Shown here piece after piece: positions 51,990 to 60,516 of a stretch of 64,000 nucleotides of DNA. Position 1 is the first letter of the stretch; each line of letters opens with the position of its first letter. Both the position numbers and the translations under genes were made by a program. Location of the stretch: the NCBI GenBank assembly GCA_964414815.1, contig CAYPXY010000008.1, positions 1-64,000 on the forward strand, in the 5' to 3' direction. The notes under the pieces were generated by a model. That model worked only from the letters and a program-made list of their open reading frames with translations. It had not been told where the DNA came from and did not search any database. The DNA is from Mariniblastus sp964414815 (GTDB taxonomy: Bacteria > Planctomycetota > Planctomycetia > Pirellulales > Pirellulaceae).

Positions 51990-54796
51990 ATATTGGCTCA
52001 ATGAATGATTGGGAGTCACGACCGTTGAATGTGACAAAAGATTCATCGAGGGTCATCCAGGCAGCGAACCTGAAACTGATTTATGGAAAGACCACCGCTC
52101 TGAATGATATTTCCTGCGATCTTCCAGCCGGTGGAATCGTGGGCCTGATCGGACCGGATGGAGTTGGTAAGTCCAGTTTCCTCGCGCTCATCTCCGGCTC
52201 CCGGAAGTTGCAACAGGGCACATTGCAGGTACTCGGCGGAGACATGGCGGACGCCAGATTCCGGCAGGAAGTCTCTCCCCGCATCGCGTACATGCCACAA
52301 GGACTGGGAAAGAATCTCTATCCCACCCTCTCGGTCTTTGAGAATGTGGATTTCTTTGGTCGACTGTTTGGGCACGATCGGTCCGAACGCCGACGCCGGA
52401 TTGCGGATCTCTTGGAAAGTACGGGGCTGGCTCCGTTTGCCAACCGTCCTGCCGGAAAACTCTCGGGAGGGATGAAACAGAAGTTGGGACTTTGCTGTTC
52501 ACTGATCCATGACCCGGACCTGCTGATCCTGGATGAACCGACCACCGGAGTGGACCCGTTATCGCGCCGACAGTTCTGGGAATTGGTGGATCGCATTCGG
52601 GCAGATCGTCCCGGAATGAGCGTTCTGGTTGCCACCGCCTACATGGATGAAGCCTCCCGGTTCGACTGGCTGATCGCGATGGATGACGGCCAGATTCTGG
52701 CTCAAGGCACCCCCGAAACCCTGCTGCACCAAACCGCTACCGATTCGCTCGAAGCCGCCTTTATCGCGCTGCTACCGGAGGAAAAACGTCAGGATCATCA
52801 GGATGTCGTGATCCCTCCCCGCGGCACACAATCACAAGACATCGCCATCGAAGCCCGAGACCTGACCAAGCGATTCGGAAACTTTGTCGCCGTCGAGCGG
52901 GTGAACTTTCGGATCGAGCGGGGAGAGATTTTTGGATTTCTCGGTTCCAATGGATGTGGTAAGTCGACCACGATGAAGATTCTGACTGGCCTGCTCCCGG
53001 CGAGTGAGGGGCAAGCCTGGCTGTTTGGTCAGGAAGTCAACGCCCAGGATTTGAATACGCGCCGCCGTGTCGGTTACATGTCCCAGGCCTTCTCGCTGTA
53101 CTCCGAATTGACCGTGCGCCAGAATCTGGTATTGCATGCCCAGTTGTTTCGGGTGCCAGCGCACGAGATTCCTGGCCGCGTGCAGGAGATGGCAGATCGG
53201 TTTGGCCTCGAAAATATTCTGGAGGCGCTTCCGGATTCACTTCCGCTGGGCCAACGGCAGCGATTGTCGCTGGCGGTTGCCCTGATTCACCGACCGGAGT
53301 TGCTCATTCTCGATGAGCCGACGTCCGGCGTCGATCCCGTCGCGAGGGATGCGTTCTGGCAATTGCTGATCGATCTTTCTCGTCGCGAGCAGGTGACGAT
53401 TTTCATTTCTACCCATTTTGTGAATGAGGCTCAGCGCTGTGACCGGATTTCCCTGATGCACGCCGGACGGGTGCTGGTAAGTGAAACACCGGAGGCATTG
53501 ACGCGACTGCGAGGTGCCGCCAATCTGGAGGAAGCGTTCGTCGGCTACCTGGAGGATGCCTCGCGGGAGGAACAGGAAAAACTGCAGACGGAAAGTCCGC
53601 AACGAGAAGTGGCGCTTCCCACCTCATCGGTTTCGGATCCTCCCATGGAACATCACGCTTTCCGGAAGGGGTTCAGTCCCCAGCGGATGCTCAGCTATGC
53701 CATGCGGGAATCGCTGGAATTGGCTCGCGATCCGATTCGGGGAACGTTGGCATTGCTGGGGACCATCATCCTCATGTTCGTGATGGGATACGGCATCAGC
53801 ATGGATGTGGAAGACCTCTCGTTTGCGGTGCTGGATCTGGATCAGACCACGGTCAGTCGCCAATACATTCAGGAGATCAGCGGATCGCGGTACTTCATTG
53901 AGCATCCGCCGCTGACCAGTTACGACGACCTGGACCGACGGATGCGGTCCGGAAAGCTTAGCCTGGCGATCGAAATCCCACCCGGGTTCGGGCGAGATGT
54001 GGCCCGAGGAACATTCGTGCAAATCGGAGCCTGGGTTGATGGCGCCATGCCGCAACGTGGGGAAACCGTGCAGGGATATGTTCAAGGAATGCACGCCCAC
54101 TGGCTCAGCCGTGTATCGGCCGAGAGCCAGGGAGGAAAGTTACTCGCGGCGCCCGGCTCCATCGAAATACGGTTCCGTTATAACCCGGACATCAAAAGTA
54201 TGGTGGCGATGGGGCCGGCGGTTATTCCTATGTTGTTGATGTTGATTCCCGCCATGCTGGCTGCTCTGGCCGTCGTGCGAGAGAAAGAGCTAGGCTCCAT
54301 TACCAATTTCTACGTGACTCCCATCACGCGTCTGGAGTTTCTGCTCGGCAAACAACTTCCCTATGTCGGATTAGGCGTGCTGAACTTTTTTCTGTTGGTC
54401 ATATTGGCGGTCACGATTTTTCAGATTCCGTTCACCGGTAGCTTTCTGGCTTACACGGCCGGAGCTCTTTTATATATCCTGTCTGCGACCGGCTTGGGTT
54501 TACTGATTTCCACATTTATGCGGAGCCAGATTGCCGCCATTTTTGGAACCGCGATTCTGACATTGATGCCCGCGACGCAGTTCTCAGGCATGATCGATCC
54601 GGTCAGTTCTCTTGAGGGCATGGGCGCCGTCATCGCCCAGCTCTATCCTACAACACACTTCCTGACCATCTCCCGAGGTGCCTTTTCGAAGGGACTGGGA
54701 TTCGCAGATCTTGGGGAGGCGTTTGTGCCGCTGGTGCTTGCGGTTCCGGTGATTCTGGGCCTGAGTGTGATGCTGTTAAAGAAGCAGGAGGGTTAA
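51986..54796 (+). CDS. Fused double ABC ATPase and ABC-2 permease (RbbA-like)
   Basis: A 936-residue fusion. NBD1: Walker A GPDGVGKSS, signature LSGGMKQKLGL, Walker B LLILDEPTTGVDP. NBD2: Walker A GSNGCGKST, a degenerate signature LPLGQRQRL and Walker B LLILDEPTSGVDP. From about residue 580 an ABC-2 permease follows with a large extracytoplasmic loop between the first helix (TLALLGTIILMFVMGYGI) and a five-helix block (VAMGPAVIPMLLMLIPAMLAALAVVREKELGSITNFYVTP onwards). I use ATG at 51986, which overlaps the adaptor stop. The closest known layout is RbbA, reported to bind ribosomes in E. coli, but an export role with HlyD and YhhJ partners is equally likely. Confidence 0.93.
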   Translation: MNIGSMNDWESRPLNVTKDSSRVIQAANLKLIYGKTTALNDISCDLPAGGIVGLIGPDGVGKSSFLALISGSRKLQQGTLQVLGGDMADARFRQEVSPRIAYMPQGLGKNLYPTLSVFENVDFFGRLFGHDRSERRRRIADLLESTGLAPFANRPAGKLSGGMKQKLGLCCSLIHDPDLLILDEPTTGVDPLSRRQFWELVDRIRADRPGMSVLVATAYMDEASRFDWLIAMDDGQILAQGTPETLLHQTATDSLEAAFIALLPEEKRQDHQDVVIPPRGTQSQDIAIEARDLTKRFGNFVAVERVNFRIERGEIFGFLGSNGCGKSTTMKILTGLLPASEGQAWLFGQEVNAQDLNTRRRVGYMSQAFSLYSELTVRQNLVLHAQLFRVPAHEIPGRVQEMADRFGLENILEALPDSLPLGQRQRLSLAVALIHRPELLILDEPTSGVDPVARDAFWQLLIDLSRREQVTIFISTHFVNEAQRCDRISLMHAGRVLVSETPEALTRLRGAANLEEAFVGYLEDASREEQEKLQTESPQREVALPTSSVSDPPMEHHAFRKGFSPQRMLSYAMRESLELARDPIRGTLALLGTIILMFVMGYGISMDVEDLSFAVLDLDQTTVSRQYIQEISGSRYFIEHPPLTSYDDLDRRMRSGKLSLAIEIPPGFGRDVARGTFVQIGAWVDGAMPQRGETVQGYVQGMHAHWLSRVSAESQGGKLLAAPGSIEIRFRYNPDIKSMVAMGPAVIPMLLMLIPAMLAALAVVREKELGSITNFYVTPITRLEFLLGKQLPYVGLGVLNFFLLVILAVTIFQIPFTGSFLAYTAGALLYILSATGLGLLISTFMRSQIAAIFGTAILTLMPATQFSGMIDPVSSLEGMGAVIAQLYPTTHFLTISRGAFSKGLGFADLGEAFVPLVLAVPVILGLSVMLLKKQEG

Positions 54797-54799
54797 CGT

Positions 54800-55921
54800 A
54801 TGCGTCTGGACCATATCTGGCAACTGGGAATCAAGGAACTCTGGAGTCTGGCGCGCGATCCGATTCTGGTGGCATTGATCATCTTTGCTTTCACATTCGC
54901 GGTCTACATGTCCACCACCGCCATGCCGGAGACCTTGAACAAAGCCGCTATCGCCATCGTCGATGAGGATCAGTCGCCGCTGTCAACCCGAATTGTGGGA
55001 GCGTTTTATCCTCCCTACTTTCTGCCTCCGGTAATGATCACGCAAGCCGAGATGGATGCCCGTATGAACGCGGGACTCGATACGTTTGCCCTCAATATCC
55101 CGCCCCATTTTCAGCGGGATGTGCTGGCGGGACGGCAACCGTCGATTCAGTTGAACGTCGATGCCACCCGAGTCAGTCAGGCGTTTTCAGGAAGCGGATA
55201 TGTCCAGAATATTGTCAGTCGCGAAATTCAGGAGTTTGCCAGCCGCCACCGAGCAGATCCGGCCTTACCCGTGGATCTGGCGATTCGGGCCCGGTTCAAT
55301 CCGGAGCTGAACAAGTCCTGGTTCGGTGCCGTGATGCAGATCGTCAATCAAATCACGATGCTGTCGATCGTGTTAACAGGCACCGCCCTGATTCGGGAGC
55401 GCGAACGGGGGACGATCGAGCATTTGCTCGTGATGCCGGTCACGTCCTTTGAAATCATGGCCAGCAAAGTCTGGTCGATGGCGCTGGTGGTTTGGGTGGC
55501 GAGTGCATTCTCGTTGATCGTTGTAGTTCAATGGATGCTGGCCGTGCCGATTCAGGGATCCATCTTCCTGTTTCTATGCGGGACCGTGCTTTATCTGTTC
55601 GCCACGACGTCGATGGGGATCGTGATGGGAACCTTCGCCCGTTCGATGCCGCAGTTCGGGTTGCTGCTGATGCTGATCCTGTTGCCGCTGCAAATGCTCT
55701 CCGGAGGTTCGACGCCGCGCGAAAGTATGCCCGAATGGGTCCAGCACGTGATGGAGATCGCTCCGACGACGCACTTTGTGATTTTTGCCCAGGGAATTCT
55801 GTATCGCGGAGGGGGTGTCGACGTCGTCTGGCCGCAATTGGTCCTGTTGGGATTGATCGGCGCCGCGTTTTTTGGCATCTCGCTTTGGCGGTTCCGCAAC
55901 ACGATCGGAACCATGGCCTGA
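54800..55921 (+). CDS. ABC-2 type permease (YhhJ-like)
   Basis: A 373-residue permease with one N-terminal helix (LVALIIFAFTFAVYMSTTA), a large extracytoplasmic domain (IAIVDEDQSPLSTRIVGAFYPPYF...ASRHRADPALPVDLAIRARFNPELNKSW) and five C-terminal helices starting QIVNQITMLSIVLTGTALIRERERGTIEHLLVMPVTSFEIM. It resembles the permease half of the preceding fusion, with which it should pair. It begins three bases after that gene's stop and closes the exporter operon. The substrate is unknown. Confidence 0.94.
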   Translation: MRLDHIWQLGIKELWSLARDPILVALIIFAFTFAVYMSTTAMPETLNKAAIAIVDEDQSPLSTRIVGAFYPPYFLPPVMITQAEMDARMNAGLDTFALNIPPHFQRDVLAGRQPSIQLNVDATRVSQAFSGSGYVQNIVSREIQEFASRHRADPALPVDLAIRARFNPELNKSWFGAVMQIVNQITMLSIVLTGTALIRERERGTIEHLLVMPVTSFEIMASKVWSMALVVWVASAFSLIVVVQWMLAVPIQGSIFLFLCGTVLYLFATTSMGIVMGTFARSMPQFGLLLMLILLPLQMLSGGSTPRESMPEWVQHVMEIAPTTHFVIFAQGILYRGGGVDVVWPQLVLLGLIGAAFFGISLWRFRNTIGTMA

Positions 55922-56281
55922 GAATCCGTTGACGGACAATCGGGGATACTCTGTATCCGTCGGCGTTTAGGCGACGGGCAGGTAAAACGTACCAAAGTGA
56001 ATCGTGTAAATTTCTAATTAAGAATGAGGTGGTCAAAGACAAACGCCCCCTGCCAGTTCGGAGGTCATGCGGCTTTCGTGTTACGGTTTTTCCGAGTTTT
56101 TGAAAGTAGGCGTTGAAAGTAGACGGACAGGGACAAGCAGCCTGAAAGGCTTGGGCAAGGTAGCCCAGGGCAAGTTCGCGAAGCGGACGCCGCCAAGTGA
56201 TCCCTCGCCAACACGCACGCTCAAGGCGTGCGGTAGACTGGGCCGCACGCCTTCAGCGTGCAATGGGTTTCAACATCTCTA
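55922..56281. repeat. Repeat cluster after the exporter operon
   Basis: 55969-56000 is a half copy of the MITE-like family, AGGCGACGGGCAGGTAAAAC followed by GTACCAAAGTG, identical in its inner part to the right end at 21-34. Two GCACGC-N5-GCGTGC hairpins follow at 56215-56231 and 56245-56261, and a GCCCAGGGCAAGTTCGCGAA segment at 56163-56182 matches the island at 25490-25525. No gene is seen here or in the stretch up to 56489. Confidence 0.75.
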
Positions 56282-56396
56282 AGGCGAGCGGCAGATAAAA
56301 ACTTACCATGTAGCGGCGTCTCTCCGAGACGGCGACCTTGCGAGTCTCGGAGAGACTCGCCTACTTTTCGGGTAGATTCTTATCTGCCGCTCGCCT
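56282..56396. repeat. Complete MITE-like element
   Basis: A 115-bp element with terminal inverted repeats: the left end starts AGGCGAGCGGCAGATAAAAA and the right end, read inwards, AGGCGAGCGGCAGATAAGAA; 23 of the first 26 bases agree. The core holds CGTCTC-TCC-GAGACG and GCGAGTCTC-GGA-GAGACTCGC. There is no coding capacity and no obvious target-site duplication. It lies among other repeats between the exporter operon and the NMO-like gene. Confidence 0.85.
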
Positions 56397-56489
56397 AACC
56401 TGGGGCGGCACTCGCTGCGCGAGCTTGCCCGAGGCTGTCCTGCCATGCACCTTCGGTGCGTTTCCATGCCAATCTAAGCTGCACGACCT

Positions 56490-57965
56490 CTAAACTGGCA
56501 GGGGGGCCATATGGCAACTGTTTACATGCCGGTCGCTTAACAGGCAATTGAGCACATCGTCTGCACTGTATTGTTCAGCCTCGGCCGTTGCCAGAAACTG
56601 AGTAATGCTCCCCACCTCGTTGCCGCAAGTGATCAACGGTAGTTCAGTACCACTTCGGCGCTGTTGTCCCAATCCGACGGTTGAGATCAATCCATTGCAA
56701 ACACATTTGCGTCCAATCGTGTCGTCGATATTTCCCGACTTGCGTACATAGGCCTTAACCGGCTCACCCGGGCATCGCCAACCGATCGTCCCATCGGCTT
56801 CTCGATAGGCTTGACGGAGATATCCTAAGTCACATACTCGGTGACGGGACTGATAACTTGCGTCTTCGGAAATGGTCCCTGCCAATTGCAGGACTTTAAA
56901 TGGAAAACCAGTCGGAGAAGCAACCGGATCCGTAAACACCGACAAGCGGCTCTGCTTGGCCAAGTCGATTACTTGTCGCTTGAGCTGAGCATCGATGCCC
57001 GACTCTTCGCAAAAGGCGAACGCGGTGCCCACCTGGATTCCCGCCGCGCCTTGTTGCAACGCAATCTGGAGTTGATCGGGAGAGCCAAAGGAGCCTGCCA
57101 ACCAAAAGGGTCTTCCCAGTTCACGAAACACCTGCAAGTCAACGGTATCTCGCTCTCCGTAGACAGGCTCACCCAGCGAATTGTGTTGTAACGTGCCGCG
57201 AGGGGGAGCGTTGTGTCCACCCGCCGTCGGCCCTTCAATGACAAAACCATCGACATAGCCGTCTGCTTTCTTGGCAAGCATGGTGGCAAGGGCCGACGAC
57301 GCAACGATTGCCAGGAATTTGGGACGTTTTAACCAAGGCACCTCACCCTTGGTAAATTCCGCAGGAGAAAAGTGAATCGCGAAGTCATCCGTAGGGAGCG
57401 CGCCGGAAACGGTCAGCGGCATTTGCACGTCCTCACCATCAGCCAGGCGATCGAGGATGCCTGGAATGTGCTTGGGAATTCCTGCGCCCATCAGTACATA
57501 GTCGACATCCGCCAGCATGGCACCAAAGAGCGATGCCAGTGTCGGCGTCTGAATTTTCTCCAGGTAGTTGACTCCGACCAAGCCATCGTGGTCCCGCTTC
57601 GCCAAGTAGACTTCCACAAAATTGGCAACGACCACCAGTTCGGTCTGCTCTTGAGTTGGCTGCGCTGGAAGCGCCATCGTACCGGCAAAAGGAGCATCCT
57701 CCGGTTTTCCATCCGTTATGAAATAGCGCTGCTTAATTCGATCTGCCATCTCCGGAAATGGAAACTCATCGAGCGCCTGTCGAACGTGGCCACCGGGATC
57801 GCCATTTTGCAGGCGACGAATCATGACGGATTCGATAGCAGTCCCTGAAACCACCCCGAGTTGTCCGCGCTGGGCAACCGCTCGGGCCAACTCCCAACCT
57901 GAAACGGCAACACCCATCCCGCCTTGAATGATTTTTGGATCGTCCAATTGGTTTTCACTTGTCAT
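56490..57965 (-). CDS. Nitronate monooxygenase / PfaD-like flavoprotein
   Basis: A TIM-barrel FMN protein of the nitronate monooxygenase group: IIQGGMGVAVSGWELARAVAQRGQLGVVSGTAI at the start, VIEGPTAGGHNAPPRG, FWLAGSFGSPDQLQIALQQGAAGIQVGTAFAFCEESG and DPVASPTGFPFKVL. At 491 residues it is longer than the classical 320-380-residue enzymes. The extra end contains a Cys pair (GRKCVCNGLISTVGLGQ) as in PfaD-type and planctomycete homologues. Bona fide members oxidise alkyl nitronates; for this subgroup the substrate is not known. No polyunsaturated fatty-acid synthase genes are near, which speaks against a true PfaD role. Confidence 0.85.
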   Translation of the reverse strand: MTSENQLDDPKIIQGGMGVAVSGWELARAVAQRGQLGVVSGTAIESVMIRRLQNGDPGGHVRQALDEFPFPEMADRIKQRYFITDGKPEDAPFAGTMALPAQPTQEQTELVVVANFVEVYLAKRDHDGLVGVNYLEKIQTPTLASLFGAMLADVDYVLMGAGIPKHIPGILDRLADGEDVQMPLTVSGALPTDDFAIHFSPAEFTKGEVPWLKRPKFLAIVASSALATMLAKKADGYVDGFVIEGPTAGGHNAPPRGTLQHNSLGEPVYGERDTVDLQVFRELGRPFWLAGSFGSPDQLQIALQQGAAGIQVGTAFAFCEESGIDAQLKRQVIDLAKQSRLSVFTDPVASPTGFPFKVLQLAGTISEDASYQSRHRVCDLGYLRQAYREADGTIGWRCPGEPVKAYVRKSGNIDDTIGRKCVCNGLISTVGLGQQRRSGTELPLITCGNEVGSITQFLATAEAEQYSADDVLNCLLSDRHVNSCHMAPLPV

Positions 57966-58007
57966 ACGACCTGACTCCTACTCCACGTTTCCGTCACTTG
58001 TTTTATT

Positions 58008-58033
58008 GGTAGCCTTCATCTGCCGTTCGCTTG
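58008..58033. repeat. Diverged solo end of the MITE-like family
   Basis: Read on the minus strand it is AAGCGAACGGCAGATGAAGG followed by CTACC, close to the family end AGGCGACCGGCAGATAAAAA. It lies 43 bases upstream of the NMO-like start codon, with no partner end. Confidence 0.45.
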
Positions 58034-58184
58034 CAGCGGCTCGTGCTCTGAATTATACAAGCTCAAAATGCCTGGATCATTGGCTGGACGTTTGGCGGGT
58101 GTAATAGTTGTGTAAGTCTGCCTGGCAAGCTAAATCGCAACCGTTCACGGACTCAGATTCATCCGTCATCCAGAGAAGGCTTGG

Positions 58185-58253
58185 AACGCTAATTTTCACT
58201 AATCTTCGCTAATCCGATAGCTACATTAGTGTTGATTAGTGAGGATTAGCGTT
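58185..58253. repeat. Inverted repeat rich in CTAAT words
   Basis: AACGCTAATTTTCACTAATC (58185-58204) and GATTAGTGAGGATTAGCGTT (58234-58253) pair at 18 of 20 positions around a 29-base loop that itself repeats GCTAATC and ATTAGTG. It lies in the 440-base gap between the NMO-like gene and the 3' end of the Rrf2 gene; no gene is seen there. Confidence 0.8.
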
Positions 58254-58405
58254 TAACTACTTTGCACCGAACTTCCTTCAGCTGTAACCCGTTTCGTAAA
58301 CAGGTACGCTCAAGCAAACTATGATATTAGTGATCGGGAGAATTTTTTTAGGGCTTTCCTGTACCGCCAGGTTGTTTTCATCGAGTTAGGGCGAAGCAGG
58401 GGCAC

Positions 58406-58861
58406 TCAACTTTTTTTAGTGGAAGCACGTACACGTGCCGACTTGGTCGCTTTCTCTTTCTTGGGTTCGAATACACCAAAATGAGTACTGGCCAGGTATT
58501 CATCGATTTGCTGGCGCATTGCAATCATCGATGCGTGAAGCGGACATGGGGCTTGTGAGCCGCACCACCCAGGTCCATAGGGACAGGCCGATTGAACATC
58601 TCGTTCAAATAAATTTGCAACATCTTGCAACGAGATTTCATGAGGTGGTCGTGCCAAACGATACCCTCCGCCGGGTCCTGGCGACCCCGTAATGAGACCA
58701 CCGCGAGATAATTCTGTGAGAATCTTGGCGACAATCGGCATCGGCAAGTTCCGACTTTCTGCAATGTCGCGCGAGGAGGCTCGCTGGGCCGGGTCATGAT
58801 ACAGCTCCGCCAACCGACTTACGGCGGCGATCGCATTTTGTGTTGCTTTCTGATAAAGCAT
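58406..58861 (-). CDS. Rrf2 family transcription regulator with Fe-S type cysteines
   Basis: The winged helix-turn-helix is visible in NAIAAVSRLAELYHDPAQRASSRDIAESRNLPMPIVAKILTELSRGGLITGSPGPGGGYRLARPPHEISLQDV. Three cysteines follow in CPYGPGWCGSQAPCPLH, the position that binds an iron-sulfur cluster in IscR and NsrR, so it may sense oxygen, nitric oxide or iron. The start at 58861 (MLYQKATQNAI) fits the family and the promoter at 58895-58923; in-frame codons further upstream would overlap that promoter. It is divergent from a VOC dioxygenase gene, a possible target. The C-terminal end is a basic tail. Confidence 0.92.
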   Translation of the reverse strand: MLYQKATQNAIAAVSRLAELYHDPAQRASSRDIAESRNLPMPIVAKILTELSRGGLITGSPGPGGGYRLARPPHEISLQDVANLFERDVQSACPYGPGWCGSQAPCPLHASMIAMRQQIDEYLASTHFGVFEPKKEKATKSARVRASTKKS

Positions 58862-58894
58862 GACACCCACGGTCCAGAATTCAGAGAAAAAGGA

Positions 58895-58923
58895 AATATA
58901 GCTCTTTTTTTCGTTATTGTCAA
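58895..58923 (-). promoter_or_regulatory. Consensus sigma-70 type promoter of the Rrf2 gene
   Basis: On the minus strand TTGACA (58923-58918) and TATATT (58900-58895) are exactly 17 bases apart. Transcription would start about 27 bases before the ATG at 58861. This is the closest match to the consensus seen in the window and supports the short form of the Rrf2 protein. Confidence 0.8.
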
Positions 58924-59003
58924 CATCCATTTGGAATGTTGGCAAACCGAGTATGCCGACCGAGCAGAGGCCAGATGTCGCGAACCCCGAACTGAGGCAG
59001 GTT

Positions 59004-59117
59004 AGGCGACCGGCAGGTAAAAGTTTACCCAAGCAGTATTGTGTTTCCTAGGCACTGAGTTGCGAGTCTCGGAGAGACTCGCCTACACTGTCGTACGTTT
59101 TTATCTGCCGGTGGTCT
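59004..59117. repeat. MITE-like element, nearly complete
   Basis: Left end AGGCGACCGGCAGGTAAAAG at 59004; right end GTACGTTTTTATCTGCCGGT at 59092-59111, with a damaged last stretch. The core has the GCGAGTCTC-GGA-GAGACTCGC stem (59062-59082). It sits in the 435-base divergent gap between the Rrf2 and VOC genes, upstream of the Rrf2 promoter. Confidence 0.8.
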
Positions 59118-59296
59118 TGGTTATGTTAATGTTTATACATTCCTTATGGTGATTGACCCTTTTGAAAGAAATGGTCACACTCATCGTTGTCGGTTGTCTC
59201 CGCCCGGTAATCCTGAACGCCTTTATCCACCCCATGTAAATGGACAATCGATGAGGAAGGCGGTGGCTTTGTTCATGGCAACTAACTGGTAGGAAA

Positions 59297-59830
59297 ATGA
59301 TGGATATATCCCCTATTGATTCCCAGGTCCGCATTGGCCACGTCCACCTGAAGGTCGCCGACCTGGAACGGTCGCTGCGTTTCTACTGCGGTGTTCTCGG
59401 ATTCGAGTTGACACAGCGGTACGGCACACAGGCTGCGTTCGTCTCGGCGGGCGGGTATCACCACCACATCGGCCTCAATACCTGGGAGAGCGATGGCGGA
59501 TCACCGCCCCCTCCAGGGACGACGGGCCTCTACCACGTGGCCATTCTGTATCCCACCCGGCACGCGCTGGCGGACGCCGTTTTGCGTGTCCTCGAAGCGG
59601 GCATCTCTCTCGATGGGGCCAGCGATCACGGCGTTAGCGAAGCGATCTACCTGCGCGACCCAGACGACAATGGCGTGGAACTCTATTGGGATCGCCCGAA
59701 GGAGCAATGGCCCCGATCGCCGACGGGCGAGTTGTCGATGTTCACCCGGCGGCTTGATCTGATCGACTTGCTCAACGAAGTCGAATCCACAACAAACGCC
59801 CCCAAGGTCGAAAAAGGGCCACAAGACTGA
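59297..59830 (+). CDS. VOC family protein, catechol 2,3-dioxygenase-like
   Basis: A 177-residue vicinal-oxygen-chelate protein with two beta-alpha-beta-beta-beta halves. Metal-ligand positions are seen in IGHVHLKVADLERSLRFYCGVLGFEL, GLYHVAILYPTRHALADAVLRVLEAG and NGVELYWDRPKEQW, the pattern of CatE-like extradiol dioxygenases, which usually have two such modules while this has one. AGGA lies before the ATG. It is divergent from the Rrf2 regulator. Ring-cleavage or glyoxalase-type activity is inferred from family only. Confidence 0.88.
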   Translation: MMDISPIDSQVRIGHVHLKVADLERSLRFYCGVLGFELTQRYGTQAAFVSAGGYHHHIGLNTWESDGGSPPPPGTTGLYHVAILYPTRHALADAVLRVLEAGISLDGASDHGVSEAIYLRDPDDNGVELYWDRPKEQWPRSPTGELSMFTRRLDLIDLLNEVESTTNAPKVEKGPQD

Positions 59831-59979
59831 CCGATTTTTCCAGCAAAAAACTGAAGTGACGATGGGAATGGAGTACAATCTGTGAAATGGTCGCGACGAG
59901 CCTGTTTGTTTGATAGTCGAAAATAATAAGATGATGTCTATCAGAGGAGAAAGAGACGACCCCGACGAGGAATTCGACA

Positions 59980-60069
59980 ATGCACACCCCCTTTACTGAG
60001 GTCATCGATGAAACGACGGATACCGAGCTGATCGAACAGGCGATAGACGGCAGCCCATGCCGCCGCTGA
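59980..60069 (+). CDS. Possible small protein or gene remnant
   Basis: A 29-codon frame, MHTPFTEVIDETTDTELIEQ and nine more residues, lies between the VOC and GxxExxY genes. It reads like the start of an acidic protein cut short. A GAGGA lies about 15 bases upstream. It could be a remnant or chance; nothing else is seen in this 288-base gap. Confidence 0.25.
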   Translation: MHTPFTEVIDETTDTELIEQAIDGSPCRR

Positions 60070-60110
60070 AATTTGATCCCGAAGCCACCGTCGCGGAAAT
60101 CGAAGGAGGG

Positions 60111-60140
60111 AACCACCAATGAACACGAATACACACGAAT
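60111..60140 (+). repeat. Decamer repeat spanning the GxxExxY start codon
   Basis: Three 10-base units, AACCACCAAT, GAACACGAAT and ACACACGAAT. The ATG of the GxxExxY gene lies across the first junction, so the repeat encodes MNTNTHEL. The same three-unit motif returns right after the gene (60517-60545) and once more inverted (60598-60626). Confidence 0.85.
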
Positions 60141-60502
60141 TGTTATGCAAGGAGGAGGTATTTCAGGTTGTGGGGTGCGCCTTTGAAGTGCTGAACACCT
60201 TGGGGCATGGGCTGCTGGAAAAACCCTATGAAAACGCGCTGGCCGTCGAGTTTCGACTGCGTGGCATTCCGTTCGCTCAACAGCCAAGATTCCCCGTCAT
60301 CTATAAATCCGTGAATGTGGGCGAATACGTGCCCGATCTGATCGCTTTCGAACAGATCATCGTGGACGCCAAGGTGATCGAGAAAATCGGTAACAATGAA
60401 CGGGCACAAATCATCAATTACTTGAAAATCACAGGTCTCCGAGTAGGAGTTCTCCTAAACTTCAAACACGCGAAACTGGAATGGGAACGCATCGTCCTAT
60501 GA
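60119..60502 (+). CDS. GxxExxY family protein (PD-(D/E)XK fold)
   Basis: A 127-residue protein with the name-giving motif GLLEKPY (Gly31, Glu34, Tyr37) in VGCAFEVLNTLGHGLLEKPYENALAVEFRLRG. The nuclease-like core is YVPDLIAFEQIIVDAKV (Asp73, Asp83, Lys85). The cellular role of this widespread family is unknown. It carries all core residues, so it may be an active nuclease. Its first codons come from a repeat that also flanks the 3' side, which hints that gene and repeats move or are maintained together. GGAGG lies 13 bases upstream of the ATG. Confidence 0.9.
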   Translation: MNTNTHELLCKEEVFQVVGCAFEVLNTLGHGLLEKPYENALAVEFRLRGIPFAQQPRFPVIYKSVNVGEYVPDLIAFEQIIVDAKVIEKIGNNERAQIINYLKITGLRVGVLLNFKHAKLEWERIVL

Positions 60503-60516
60503 AAACCGGAGGAAGG

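Noticed and set aside
56490..57965. True PfaD (polyunsaturated fatty-acid enoyl reductase)
   Set aside because: No pfa synthase genes lie near; only family-level similarity supports it, so the broader nitronate-monooxygenase call was kept.
58862..59032. Longer Rrf2 protein starting at 59032
   Set aside because: The added residues would cover the consensus promoter and part of the MITE-like element, and Rrf2 proteins begin at the MLYQKATQNA-type start.
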